A stretch of DNA of 64,000 nucleotides from contig NZ_JBAJII010000001.1 in assembly GCF_036867195.1 (NCBI RefSeq), forward strand, positions 1,736,001 through 1,800,000, written 5' to 3'. The notes below the pieces were generated by a model, which had not been told where the DNA came from, searched no databases, and saw nothing but the letters and a program-made list of their open reading frames with translations. The position numbers and the translations under genes are program-made. The stretch comes from Arthrobacter sp. Soc17.1.1.1. Its GTDB lineage: Bacteria > Actinomycetota > Actinomycetes > Actinomycetales > Micrococcaceae. This document shows, one piece after another, positions 47,933 to 57,233 of the stretch; positions within the stretch are counted from its first letter, which is position 1; every line of letters starts with the position of its first letter.

Positions 47933-50586
47933 GGAGCCTTCCCCTCGGCGGGACGCGCCGCCGACGCGCGCTCCGGGCCTTTCGCGCGGTGCGGTGCCGC
48001 GGTGAGGAGTTTCCAGACATCGGCCGCCCGGACGTCGGGGGCGTACGCCCGCGTGATGGCCTGGCCGATCGCGGGCAGGGAGGCCGGGTCCTCGTAGCAG
48101 AGGTACAGGGGCACGTACCGCGGGCCGAACTTCGACTTGAAGGCGAAGAGGGACCGGAACCCGTAGACGGGTTCGAGGGCCCGGCCGATGAACGCGAGCA
48201 CCCGGCTCAGCGGATCCGTGTCCGCGTCCTTGCCCGCCGTCGCCAGGGGGGCGCCGGACAGGCTCAGCTCGGCGTACCCCTCCTTCTGGAGGTCCAGCGC
48301 CGCCTGCGCGATGAGCACCTCGATGCTGTGCTTGAAGCCGGACCCGCGGCGCCGCATGAAGTCCAGCGTCCAGCCGGTCACCTCGCCGTCCTCGTGGATC
48401 GGCAGCCAGGACGCGACGGCGTGGACGGTGCGCTCGTCGTCGATGATGACCGAGCACCGCACGTCGGGGTCGCGCAGCTCGTCGATGCCGCCGAGGGTGA
48501 ACCCCATCTCCGGGAGCGACTTGTCGGCCACCCACTCCTCGGAGATGCTGCGGATCTGGTCGAGGATCACCAGCGGGGTCCTGCGGGTGTCCACCCATTC
48601 GCTGTGCACGCCGGTCTTGCGCGCCTGGTTGAGGGCGGTCCGGATGTCCTGGAACTTCTTCCCGGTGAAGGCGAGGTCGCCCAGGTCCAGGACCGTCTCC
48701 TCCGCCACCTGCAGGCGCCGGAACCCGACGGCCTCGAGTGCGTCGGCCAGGGGCGCGGTCACCGAGTAGAAGCACGGCGTCCAGCCCTGCGCGTGGCAGT
48801 GCTCCGCGAAGCCCCGCAGGGCGCGCGCCGTCTCCGCCGGCGGGCCGACCGGCCCCGCCAGGGTGAGGGCGACGCCGGAGATCACGCGGTACGGCATGTA
48901 GGACGCGCCGCCGAACCAGTAGGAGTTGCCCGGCCAGAGGCCCATCCACGTCATCGAGCCCCGCCCGTGCTCGGTGGCGATGACGCGTGCGCGCTCGCGG
49001 TCGTCGTCGTCCCCGGTGCGCCGCACGGAACGGAAGGACCGCAGGAGCAGCACGGCGACCACCGCCCAGAACGCGATGCCGATCCACTCGTAGAGGATGA
49101 TCGCGGCGCTGTCCGACGGCAGGAAGGCCGGGAAGATGCGCAGGGTGACGGCGATGGGCAGCAGCCGCTGGGGGAAATCGGCCAGCAGCAGCGGCAGGGT
49201 GGCCGCCGGGCTGAACTGGTCCGCGACGGCGAGGCCGATCCCCACGTACAGGGCAGCCGCGACGATCAGCGCGACCAGCACCCGCACGCCGACGGACCGG
49301 TAGGTCCCCGGTGCCGCGCGCAGGGTGAACAGCCGCCGCACGAGCACGAGGAGGACCACGATGGCGACGGGCTGCAGTGCCGGCACCACGAGGTCCGCGA
49401 CGATCCGCTCGGGGCGCGCGCCGCTGAGCAGCGGGGCGAGCTCGCCGTCGGCACCGTGGCGCAGGAACGCGAGGAAGGTGTGGACGGACAGCAGGGCCAG
49501 GCCGACCTGCACCACGATCGTCCCCGCCCACGCGGAACGGCGCCCACGCCGCAGCCCGTCGGCGAGGACGAGCAGCAGCAGCGTCGGGAGGCAGGACATG
49601 ATCACGCCGCCGACGCCCGCGCGGGCCTGCAGCTGGGCCTCGGCACACTGCCGCACCGCGCCGCCGGGCCCGCACGCGGCCCGCACGGCGTCCGGCGTCG
49701 CCCCCTCGACGGCCGTGAAGAGGAAGCCGAGGACGGCGAACGGCCCCGTCGCGTGGGGCGAGAGGGCCGCGAGCGCGGGACCGACCGCGGCGGCGGCGCA
49801 GACCAGTGCCACGAGCACGCGGGACTCGCGGATCGACGGTGCGGCGGGCCGGCGCACGGGGCGGCGCAGCAGCAGCGGTCCGGCGGCGAGCCCGGCCACG
49901 ACGGCGACGAGCAGGGCGACCGACATCAGGGCGCCGTTGTAGAGGACCAGGGTGAGGGGGAGGAGGACGCCCACGATGCGCAGGCGCCGGCGCCACAGCG
50001 GGCCCATGCCGGCGGTCGCCGCCATCGTCGCGCCGAGGACCCCGATGGCGGGACCGCCGAGGGCCGTGGTGCCGAAATCCGCTGCCCAGCGCGGGAACAG
50101 CGGGGCGGCGGCGGCGCCGATCAGGAGCGCACCGATCAGCGCGACGAGGTGCGTCGCCACGACGGCGGCGCCGAAGCGGCGTGAGCCGAGGCGTGCCTCC
50201 GCCGGGATCCCGAGGCACAGGAGGGCGAGACTCGCCCCGAGATAGGCGGGCAGATCCGGTGCCCAGGCGAGGGACAGCAGCAGGGAGAGGGGGTTCCGGG
50301 GCACGGTCGCAGGGTCGAACACCACGGAGGGCGCCAGCGCATCCGGTGGTCCCCCGGGCAGGGACGCCGTCCCCAGCGCGAGGACCCAGAGACCCGCGAG
50401 GACGGACAGGGCCAGGGGCGCACGGCGTCCCAGGACCGCCACCCGGGAACGCGCGCTCGCGGAGCGGGCTGCCAGGACCGCGAGCCGCCCGGGCTGCGCG
50501 GGCGGGGGAGCCGGAGGCCGGTCCGGTGACTTCGCGGGTGCACCGGCTTCCGCCGGGGTGGCGCCGTCCTGCGGGTCCTCGCTCAT
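47929..50586 (-). CDS. Rhomboid-like membrane domain plus DUF2156 (MprF-type aminoacyl-lipid synthase)
   Basis: An 885-residue protein. After a Pro/Ala-rich disordered start, residues about 60-240 form a rhomboid-like membrane bundle (PRNPLSLLLSLAWAPDLPAY); more transmembrane helices extend to about 545. The C-terminal ~330 residues match DUF2156, the catalytic domain of MprF/LPG synthases: MTWMGLWPGNSYWFGG, FTGKKFQDIRTALNQARK and SIEVLIAQAALDLQKEG. MprF enzymes transfer an amino acid from tRNA to phosphatidylglycerol and protect from cationic peptides. The rhomboid part replaces the usual flippase. Confidence 0.85.
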   Translation of the reverse strand: MSEDPQDGATPAEAGAPAKSPDRPPAPPPAQPGRLAVLAARSASARSRVAVLGRRAPLALSVLAGLWVLALGTASLPGGPPDALAPSVVFDPATVPRNPLSLLLSLAWAPDLPAYLGASLALLCLGIPAEARLGSRRFGAAVVATHLVALIGALLIGAAAAPLFPRWAADFGTTALGGPAIGVLGATMAATAGMGPLWRRRLRIVGVLLPLTLVLYNGALMSVALLVAVVAGLAAGPLLLRRPVRRPAAPSIRESRVLVALVCAAAAVGPALAALSPHATGPFAVLGFLFTAVEGATPDAVRAACGPGGAVRQCAEAQLQARAGVGGVIMSCLPTLLLLVLADGLRRGRRSAWAGTIVVQVGLALLSVHTFLAFLRHGADGELAPLLSGARPERIVADLVVPALQPVAIVVLLVLVRRLFTLRAAPGTYRSVGVRVLVALIVAAALYVGIGLAVADQFSPAATLPLLLADFPQRLLPIAVTLRIFPAFLPSDSAAIILYEWIGIAFWAVVAVLLLRSFRSVRRTGDDDDRERARVIATEHGRGSMTWMGLWPGNSYWFGGASYMPYRVISGVALTLAGPVGPPAETARALRGFAEHCHAQGWTPCFYSVTAPLADALEAVGFRRLQVAEETVLDLGDLAFTGKKFQDIRTALNQARKTGVHSEWVDTRRTPLVILDQIRSISEEWVADKSLPEMGFTLGGIDELRDPDVRCSVIIDDERTVHAVASWLPIHEDGEVTGWTLDFMRRRGSGFKHSIEVLIAQAALDLQKEGYAELSLSGAPLATAGKDADTDPLSRVLAFIGRALEPVYGFRSLFAFKSKFGPRYVPLYLCYEDPASLPAIGQAITRAYAPDVRAADVWKLLTAAPHRAKGPERASAARPAEGKAP

Positions 50587-50641
50587 GCGTTCCCTCGCTT
50601 CCCGTCCCGGGCCCCGTCGGTCCGCGCCGCCCCCGCCGGGG

Positions 50642-51130
50642 TCAGCCGCGGGCGTCGCGGATCATGTTCGTGATGCGGGCCGTGGAGAGCCTGCGGCCCT
50701 GGTCGTCCGTCATCACCACTTCGTGCGTCGTGAGGGTCCGGCCGAGGTGGATGGCCGTGGCGGTGCCGGTCACGAGCCCGGAGTCCGCACTGCGATGGTG
50801 GGTGGCGCCCACCTCGATCCCCACGGCCTGCCGCCCGGGGCCCGCGTGGAGTCCTGCCGCGAAGGAGCCGAGCGTCTCGGCCAGCACGACGTGCGCGCCG
50901 CCGTGGAGGATGCCGGCGACCTGCTGATTGCCCTCGACCGGCATCGTCGCGACCACCCGCTCCGCGCTCATCTCGGTGAACACGATGCCCATCTTCACGG
51001 TGAGCGCCCCCACCCCGTAGCGCCCCAGCCAGCCGTGCATCTCGGCGGGGACCCCGGCGGCCACCAGTTCGGCGAGCCGGTCCTCGGAGGGGGTGGAGGG
51101 GGCGTCGGTCCGGGTGCGGTTGTCTGTCAT
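50642..51130 (-). CDS. Hotdog-fold acyl-CoA thioesterase (PaaI type)
   Basis: A 162-residue protein. The hotdog core has VVATMPVEGNQQVAGILHGG, the HGG loop with catalytic neighbours, and VGIEVGATHHRSADSGLVTG. PaaI/YbgC-type enzymes hydrolyse aryl- or acyl-CoA. It is divergent from polA, with starts 20 bases apart, so promoters overlap. Substrate not determined by the sequence. Confidence 0.85.
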   Translation of the reverse strand: MTDNRTRTDAPSTPSEDRLAELVAAGVPAEMHGWLGRYGVGALTVKMGIVFTEMSAERVVATMPVEGNQQVAGILHGGAHVVLAETLGSFAAGLHAGPGRQAVGIEVGATHHRSADSGLVTGTATAIHLGRTLTTHEVVMTDDQGRRLSTARITNMIRDARG

Positions 51131-51136
51131 GGGAAC

Positions 51137-51142
51137 TAGGCT
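51137..51142 (+). promoter_or_regulatory. Putative -10 box for leaderless polA
   Basis: TAGGCT lies seven bases before the GTG at 51150, and no ribosome site is present. Confidence 0.45.
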
Positions 51143-51149
51143 GGCACCT

Positions 51150-53957
51150 GTGAGTCAAACAGCCAAGCCCGCCGCCACCCTGACCGTCGACACCCCCGGG
51201 GAGGCGCCCGGGAAGGCGCCCGAGGAGACGTCGCGGGAGACGCCCCCGGCGCCGGCCCGGCGCAGCGACGGTTCACGCAACCGGCTCCTCGTCATCGACG
51301 GTCACTCCATGGCGTTCCGTGCCTTCTACGCCCTGCCCGCCGAGAACTTCTCGACCGACACCGGCCAGCACACCAACGCGGTCTACGGGTTCACGGCGAT
51401 GCTCATCAACCTCATCAAGGACCAGAAGCCGAGCCACGTCGCCGTGGCGTTCGACCTCGACACCCCGACGTTCCGCTCCGAGGAGTACACCGAGTACAAG
51501 GGTGGCCGCAACAAGACGCCCGAGGAGTTCCACGGGCAGGTGGACCTGATCATCAAGGTGATGGAGGCCATGCGGATCCCCACCATCTCCCTCGACGGCT
51601 ACGAGGCGGACGACATCCTGGCGACGCTCGCCCACCAGGCGGCCGAGGCTGACTGGGACGTGCAGGTCGTCAGCGGGGACCGCGACGCCTTCCAGCTCGT
51701 CAACGACCGCGTGACGGTGCTGTACCCGAAGCAGGGCGTGACCAACATCCCGCAGATGGACGCCCAGGCCATCGAGGAGAAGTACTTCGTCCCGCCCCAC
51801 CAGTACTCCGACCTCGCCGCGCTCGTGGGCGAGAGCGCCGACAACCTCCCCGGTGTGCCCGGTGTCGGACCGAAGACCGCCGCCAAGTGGATCAAGCAGT
51901 ACGGCGGGCTGGAGGGCATCCTCGAGAACCTCGACAAGATCGGCGGGAAGGTCGGCGACTCGCTGCGCGCCAACATCGACGACGTCAAGCGGAACAGGCG
52001 CCTCAACCGCCTCCTGACCGACCTCGAGCTGCCTGTGGACCTCGACGCGATGGTGTCGCAGCACCCGGACCGCCCGGCCGTGGAGGACCTCTTCGACGCG
52101 CTGCAGTTCAACACGCTCCGCAAGCGCCTCTTCGACCTGTTCGGCGAGGAGGAGACCGAGGACGAGGGCGACGAGCAGAGCGCGCCCGCCCACGTGCTGC
52201 TCGAGGACGCCGAGGCGCTCACGCAGTGGTTCCACTCGACCAACCAGGCGCAGGCGTCCGTGGCCCTGGCGACGGAGACGACGGCCGGCACCACGGACAT
52301 CGTCGGCATCGCGGTCGTCACCGGGCTGCAGGCCGCGTTCATCCCGCTCGAGCCGCTCGACGCGGCGGCCGAGAAGGTCCTCGGGGACTGGCTGTCCGCC
52401 ACCGACGCACCGAAGATCGTCCACGACTTCAAGGCCGTGTTCAAGCTCCTGTCCGCCCGCGGTCTCCACCTGGCCGGCGAGGTCGACGACACCGCGATCT
52501 CCGGGTACCTCATCCAGCCCGACCGCCGCAGCTACGACCTCGCCGACCTCGCGCAGTACCACCTGCGCCTGTCCATCACCGCCTCGGCGAACGACTCCTC
52601 CGGGCAGCAGGCACTGGACCTCGGCGGGAACGACGTCGCCTCGCCCGCCGTCGTCGCCGCCTACGCCGCACTGCGCCTCAGCGAGCACTTCGCAGGCCAG
52701 CTCGTCGAGAAGGGCGCCAACCAGCTGCTCGGCGGGCTCGAACTGCCGCTCGCCGAGGTGCTCGCCCGCATGGAGCTCACGGGTGTGGCCGTCGACCTCG
52801 ACGGACTCGACCGGCTGTACGACGACTTCTCGAAGACCATCAGCGCCGCCGGCTCCGAGGCGTTCCGGATCATCGGCAAGGAGATCAACCTCGGCTCGCC
52901 CAAGCAGCTGCAGACGGTCCTGTTCGACGAGCTCGAACTGCCGAGGACCAAGAAGATCAAGACGGGCTACTCCACCGACGCGGACGCCCTCACCGACCTG
53001 ATCACCAAGACGGGCCACCCGTTCCTCGAGCAGCTCCTCGCGTACCGCGACGCCACCAAGCTGCGCCAGACCGTGGAGGGCCTCCGGAAGGCAGCGGGCG
53101 ACGACGGGCGCATCCACACGACCTACCTGCAGACCATCGCGGCGACCGGGCGCCTGTCCTCGACCAACCCGAACCTGCAGAACATCCCCGTCCGCTCCGA
53201 CGAGGGGCGACGCATCCGCGAGGTGTTCGTCGTCGGGCAGGGCCGGGACGGCCAGGCGTTCGAGAGCCTCATGACCGCCGACTACTCGCAGATCGAGATG
53301 CGCATCATGGCGCACCTCTCCGGCGACGAAGGGCTCATCTCCGCCTTCCAGGAGGGCGAGGACCTGCACCGGTTCGTGGGTTCGCACATCTTCGGCGTCG
53401 CGCCCGAGCAGGTCACCAGTGCCATGCGCTCGAAGGTGAAGGCGATGTCCTACGGCCTCGTGTACGGGCTGAGCTCGTTCGGGCTCTCCAAGCAGCTGAA
53501 CATCTCCGTCGACGAGGCGCGCACCCTGATGCGGGACTACTTCGAGCGGTTCGGGGCGGTGCGCGACTACCTGCGCGGCATCGTGGAGCAGGCCCGCAAG
53601 GACGGCTTCACCTCGACGATCGAGGGGCGGCGCCGCTACCTGCCCGATCTCTCCAGCGACAACCGCCAGCTCCGCGAGATGGCCGAGCGCGCGGCGCTCA
53701 ACGCACCCATCCAGGGATCGGCCGCCGACATCATCAAGAAGGCCATGCTCGGCGTCGACGACGCGCTGACCACGCGGGGGCTGGCCTCGCGCATGCTGCT
53801 GCAGGTGCATGACGAACTGGTCCTCGAGATCGCCCAGGGCGAGGCCGAGGAGGTCGAGGCGCTGGTCCGTGAACAGATGGGCAGCGCCGCCGACCTCACC
53901 GTGCCGCTCGATGTCTCGGTCGGAACCGGCGCCACCTGGCACGAGGCCGCGCACTAG
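51150..53957 (+). CDS. polA: DNA polymerase I
   Basis: A 935-residue protein; start GTG 51150 chosen for the -10 box seven bases upstream. After a ~40-residue disordered leader comes the 5'-3' exonuclease domain (LLVIDGHSMAFRAFYALPAE to GVPGVGPKTAAKWIKQYGG), a 3'-5' exonuclease-like domain lacking clear catalytic acids, and the polymerase: TADYSQIEMRIMAHLSGDEG, KAMSYGLVYGLS and VHDELVLE. Standard for actinobacterial Pol I, which fills gaps after primer removal and repair. Confidence 0.97.
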   Translation: MSQTAKPAATLTVDTPGEAPGKAPEETSRETPPAPARRSDGSRNRLLVIDGHSMAFRAFYALPAENFSTDTGQHTNAVYGFTAMLINLIKDQKPSHVAVAFDLDTPTFRSEEYTEYKGGRNKTPEEFHGQVDLIIKVMEAMRIPTISLDGYEADDILATLAHQAAEADWDVQVVSGDRDAFQLVNDRVTVLYPKQGVTNIPQMDAQAIEEKYFVPPHQYSDLAALVGESADNLPGVPGVGPKTAAKWIKQYGGLEGILENLDKIGGKVGDSLRANIDDVKRNRRLNRLLTDLELPVDLDAMVSQHPDRPAVEDLFDALQFNTLRKRLFDLFGEEETEDEGDEQSAPAHVLLEDAEALTQWFHSTNQAQASVALATETTAGTTDIVGIAVVTGLQAAFIPLEPLDAAAEKVLGDWLSATDAPKIVHDFKAVFKLLSARGLHLAGEVDDTAISGYLIQPDRRSYDLADLAQYHLRLSITASANDSSGQQALDLGGNDVASPAVVAAYAALRLSEHFAGQLVEKGANQLLGGLELPLAEVLARMELTGVAVDLDGLDRLYDDFSKTISAAGSEAFRIIGKEINLGSPKQLQTVLFDELELPRTKKIKTGYSTDADALTDLITKTGHPFLEQLLAYRDATKLRQTVEGLRKAAGDDGRIHTTYLQTIAATGRLSSTNPNLQNIPVRSDEGRRIREVFVVGQGRDGQAFESLMTADYSQIEMRIMAHLSGDEGLISAFQEGEDLHRFVGSHIFGVAPEQVTSAMRSKVKAMSYGLVYGLSSFGLSKQLNISVDEARTLMRDYFERFGAVRDYLRGIVEQARKDGFTSTIEGRRRYLPDLSSDNRQLREMAERAALNAPIQGSAADIIKKAMLGVDDALTTRGLASRMLLQVHDELVLEIAQGEAEEVEALVREQMGSAADLTVPLDVSVGTGATWHEAAH

Positions 53958-54031
53958 GCGGCCCGATCACCCCGGCCACCCCGATCACCCTGGGCCCCTC
54001 GGGGCAGGTGGTCGGGCAGGACCGCCCCCGC

Positions 54032-54037
54032 TAGGGT
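54032..54037 (+). promoter_or_regulatory. Putative -10 box for the acetyltransferase gene
   Basis: TAGGGT lies eight bases before the GTG at 54046. Confidence 0.42.
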
Positions 54038-54045
54038 GGTGAGGT

Positions 54046-55344
54046 GTGAGCCACTACACACCCGACCTGCAGACCGAGACCTTCACCGTCGGCCCCGGAG
54101 AGGACCCCGCACCGGGCGGGCGCTTCGCCAGGTGGCTCGACGCGGAGGGAATCGGCTTCCACGACGGGACCTTCGACCCCGAGGACGTCCCCCACTATCT
54201 GACGGCGTACCAGTCCGACGAGCGCGTGCTCTGGGGCGTCCACGACCGGGCCCAGCCCGCAGAAGCCCTCGGTGCGGACCAGCCGGTGGCCACCTACGGC
54301 ACCATGGTCCACGCGCTCAACGTCGGAGCCGGGCAGATCGACGCGCACCAGATCACCGCCGTCACGGTCCGCACCAGCCACCGGCGCAACGGCATCCTCC
54401 GTTCCCTGATGATGCGGGACCTGCGCGAGGCGAAGGAGCGGGGCCTGGCGCTGGCGATCCTGACGGCCTCGGAGGCCACGATCTACGGGCGTTTCGGGTT
54501 CGGCTGCGCGACCTTCACGCAGAGCATCGAGGTGGACGTCCGGGAACGCTTCGAGGTGACGGCGCCGAGGACCGGCACCACGACGCTCGTGGCCCGCGAG
54601 CACGCCGTCGGGCTCGCGGAGAGGATCTTCGAGGGCTTCCAGGCAGCGACGTTCGGCTCCGTGGGCCGGCAGTACGCCTACCCGCGCCGCGCCTCGGGCG
54701 CCTGGGGCCGGGAGCGGCCCGTCGAGGACCGCGCCGTGCGGATGGCCGTGCACTACGACGACGCCGGGCAGCCCGCGGGGTTCGTCAGCTACCGATTCGC
54801 CGGCTGGGACTCCGAGCCCCCGACCATGAAGATCGTCGACCTCGTGGCCTCCACGCCGTCGGCCTACCTCGAACTGTGGCGCTACCTCGGCTCCCTCGAC
54901 CTCGTGGAGCGCATCACCTGGGACGGCGCACGGCTCGACGACGCCCTGCCGTGGGCGCTGCGGGACAGGCGCTGCTACCGGGTCAAGGGCACCGACGACG
55001 TGCTCTGGGTCCGGCTGCTCGACGTGCCGGCCGCACTGGGGAAGCGCTCGTACCGGGGCAGCGGCCGGCTCGTGCTGGAGGTGGTGGACGAGCACGGGCT
55101 CGTCGACGGCTCCTATGTGCTGACCGTCGTCGACGGCGCGGCGCAGGTAGCACCCGTCGACACCGCCGCGGCCCCGGACGCCACCCTGACGGCCAACGCG
55201 CTCGGCTCGCTGTACCTCGGGGGAGTGCGCGCCTCCACGCTGGCCGACGCCGGCGGTCTGACGGCCCACGCCGACGACGCCGTGAGCCTGCTCGACGCCC
55301 TCTTCGGCCGGGCCCAGGAGCCCTACTGCATCACCCACTTCTAG
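54046..55344 (+). CDS. Eis-like GNAT N-acetyltransferase
   Basis: A 432-residue protein with the Eis layout: an N-terminal GNAT domain with the acetyl-CoA loop TSHRRNGILRSLM, a second GNAT-like domain, and a C-terminal SCP2-like domain (about 310-430: VLWVRLLDVPAALGKRSYRG, then a final YCITHF). The terminal carboxyl group of Eis proteins is part of the active site. Eis enzymes acetylate amine groups on many substrates, including aminoglycosides. Substrate here unknown. Confidence 0.87.
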   Translation: MSHYTPDLQTETFTVGPGEDPAPGGRFARWLDAEGIGFHDGTFDPEDVPHYLTAYQSDERVLWGVHDRAQPAEALGADQPVATYGTMVHALNVGAGQIDAHQITAVTVRTSHRRNGILRSLMMRDLREAKERGLALAILTASEATIYGRFGFGCATFTQSIEVDVRERFEVTAPRTGTTTLVAREHAVGLAERIFEGFQAATFGSVGRQYAYPRRASGAWGRERPVEDRAVRMAVHYDDAGQPAGFVSYRFAGWDSEPPTMKIVDLVASTPSAYLELWRYLGSLDLVERITWDGARLDDALPWALRDRRCYRVKGTDDVLWVRLLDVPAALGKRSYRGSGRLVLEVVDEHGLVDGSYVLTVVDGAAQVAPVDTAAAPDATLTANALGSLYLGGVRASTLADAGGLTAHADDAVSLLDALFGRAQEPYCITHF

Positions 55345-55401
55345 GCGCCGGGGCCCGGGCGGCGGCGCCTTCCGCGTGCCGCCCGGGGCCTCCGCGCTGC
55401 T

Positions 55402-55430
55402 TTGACGGTGTTGGACCCCGCGGCTAGACT
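55402..55430 (+). promoter_or_regulatory. rpsA promoter
   Basis: TTGACG (55402-55407), 17-base spacer, TAGACT (55425-55430). This is the best sigma-70-type promoter seen in the window. Predicted start is near 55437, giving a leader of about 190 bases before the rpsA ATG. Confidence 0.75.
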
Positions 55431-55436
55431 GATCAG

Positions 55437-55626
55437 GCGCGTAGTGCGCTCCGGCAGGTCCCGATGCAGATCGGATGCCAGCGGGGCGCGCCACTCCTCC
55501 TGAATCTTCCGAGGTTCTTTCCATTTCGTCCACATCCGGACAACGGAACCCGCTCCCGGCCCAGCCGGAAGGGCGGGGTCCGCCATGACCGGAGCAAGTA
55601 ATCTTCCACAACGGAGCCCCAACTAC
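55437..55626 (+). other. Long 5' leader of rpsA
   Basis: About 190 bases between promoter and start, without a plausible leader gene. GC-rich segments such as GGACCCGC-like and GCGGGG runs can fold. S1 genes in other bacteria have autoregulatory leaders, so a structured control region is possible; no known motif is recognised. Confidence 0.5.
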
Positions 55627-57099
55627 ATGACCATCACCACCACCGAGAAGCAAGGTGCCCCCGTAGTCGCGATCAACGACATCGGCACCGCTGAGGACTT
55701 CCTCGCAGCGATCGACGCCACCATCAAGTACTTCAACGACGGAGATCTCGTCGAGGGTACGGTCGTCAAGGTCGACCGCGACGAGGTCCTGCTCGACATC
55801 GGTTACAAGACCGAGGGTGTCATTCCTTCCCGCGAGCTGTCCATCAAGCACGACGTCGATCCCGGGGACGTCGTCTCCGTGGGCGATCAGGTCGAGGCTC
55901 TGGTGCTCACCAAGGAAGACAAAGAAGGCCGCCTGATCCTCTCCAAGAAGCGCGCTCAGTACGAGCGTGCCTGGGGCGACATCGAGAAGGTCAAGGAAGA
56001 GGACGGCGTCGTCACCGGCACCGTCATCGAGGTCGTCAAGGGTGGCCTCATCCTGGACATCGGCCTGCGCGGCTTCCTGCCCGCGTCCCTCGTCGAGATG
56101 CGTCGCGTCCGCGACCTGGCTCCGTACATCGGCCAGCAGATCGAAGCGAAGATCATCGAGCTCGACAAGAACCGCAACAACGTCGTGCTGTCGCGTCGTG
56201 CGTGGCTCGAGCAGACGCAGTCCGAGGTGCGCTCCACGTTCCTCAACAAGCTCGAGAAGGGCCAGGTCCGTCCGGGCGTCGTCTCCTCGATCGTCAACTT
56301 CGGTGCGTTCGTGGACCTCGGCGGCGTCGACGGTCTCGTGCACGTCTCCGAGCTCTCCTGGAAGCACATCGACCACCCCTCCGAGGTCGTCGAGGTCGGT
56401 CAGGAAGTCACCGTGGAGGTCCTCGAGGTCGATCTCGACCGCGAGCGCGTCTCCCTCTCGCTCAAGGCGACGCAGGAAGATCCCTGGCAGACCTTCGCCC
56501 GCACGCACGCCCTGGGTCAGGTTGTTCCCGGCAAGGTCACCAAGCTCGTGCCCTTCGGCGCGTTCGTCCGCGTCGAGGACGGCATCGAAGGCCTCGTGCA
56601 CATCTCGGAGCTGGCCGTCCGCCACGTGGAACTGGCCGAGCAGGTCGTCTCCGTGGGTGACGAGCTCTTCGTCAAGGTCATCGACATCGACCTCGAGCGC
56701 CGCCGCATCTCCCTCAGCCTCAAGCAGGCCAACGAGGGCGTCGACGCGGACAGCACCGAGTTCGACCCCGCGCTCTACGGCATGGCCGCCGAGTACGACG
56801 AAGAGGGCAACTACAAGTACCCCGAGGGCTTCGACCCCGAGTCGAACGAATGGCTCGAGGGCTACGAGACGCAGCGCGCCGCCTGGGAGGCCCAGTACGC
56901 CGAGGCACAGTCCCGCTGGGAGTCGCACAAGAAGCAGGTCGTGCAGCACGCGTCCGACGACGCCGCCGCAGCGAACGAGCCCGTCGAGTCGAACTCGACG
57001 AGCTACTCGTCCGAGCCCGTCGCCACGGACTCCGGTTCGGGCACGCTCGCTTCCGACGAGGCTCTCGCCGCACTGCGCGAGAAGCTGACCGGAGCGTAA
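55627..57099 (+). CDS. rpsA: 30S ribosomal protein S1
   Basis: A 490-residue protein with four S1 (OB-fold) repeats: about 45-115 (VEGTVVKVDRDEVLLDIGYK), 130-200, 215-290 (PGVVSSIVNFGAFVDLGGVD) and 300-375 (VPGKVTKLVPFGAFVRVEDG), followed by a disordered Ser/Glu/Asp-rich tail. Start ATG 55627 chosen over 55585 because homologous proteins begin MTITTTEK. S1 helps mRNA bind the 30S subunit. Confidence 0.97.
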   Translation: MTITTTEKQGAPVVAINDIGTAEDFLAAIDATIKYFNDGDLVEGTVVKVDRDEVLLDIGYKTEGVIPSRELSIKHDVDPGDVVSVGDQVEALVLTKEDKEGRLILSKKRAQYERAWGDIEKVKEEDGVVTGTVIEVVKGGLILDIGLRGFLPASLVEMRRVRDLAPYIGQQIEAKIIELDKNRNNVVLSRRAWLEQTQSEVRSTFLNKLEKGQVRPGVVSSIVNFGAFVDLGGVDGLVHVSELSWKHIDHPSEVVEVGQEVTVEVLEVDLDRERVSLSLKATQEDPWQTFARTHALGQVVPGKVTKLVPFGAFVRVEDGIEGLVHISELAVRHVELAEQVVSVGDELFVKVIDIDLERRRISLSLKQANEGVDADSTEFDPALYGMAAEYDEEGNYKYPEGFDPESNEWLEGYETQRAAWEAQYAEAQSRWESHKKQVVQHASDDAAAANEPVESNSTSYSSEPVATDSGSGTLASDEALAALREKLTGA

Positions 57100-57134
57100 G
57101 CACCGCGCGCCAGCCATCGGCTGACGCACAGCAC

Positions 57135-57170
57135 AGGGAGGGTCCCCGCCGGTCGGCGGGGGCCCTTCCT
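57135..57170. terminator. rpsA terminator
   Basis: Arms 57135-57150 and 57155-57170 pair over 16 positions with one mismatch and one G-U, with a 4-base loop. It lies 35 bases after the rpsA stop and before the convergent methyltransferase gene, so it can end both transcripts. Confidence 0.8.
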
Positions 57171-57233
57171 GCGTTCACGGCCCTGCGTCCGCCGGTGGTC
57201 CGGCCGTCGCCTGGCCTTCCGCTGCCGCGGAGG

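Noticed and set aside
46469..50184. Long plus-strand open frames opposite the esterase and synthase
   Set aside because: Mirror frames of genes with clear membrane helices and catalytic motifs; low-complexity products.
51273..53954. 893-codon open frame opposite polA
   Set aside because: Antisense shadow of polA, with biased composition and no motif.
54031..57129. 1032-codon open frame opposite the acetyltransferase and rpsA
   Set aside because: It spans two real genes and their promoter and terminator; antisense shadow only.
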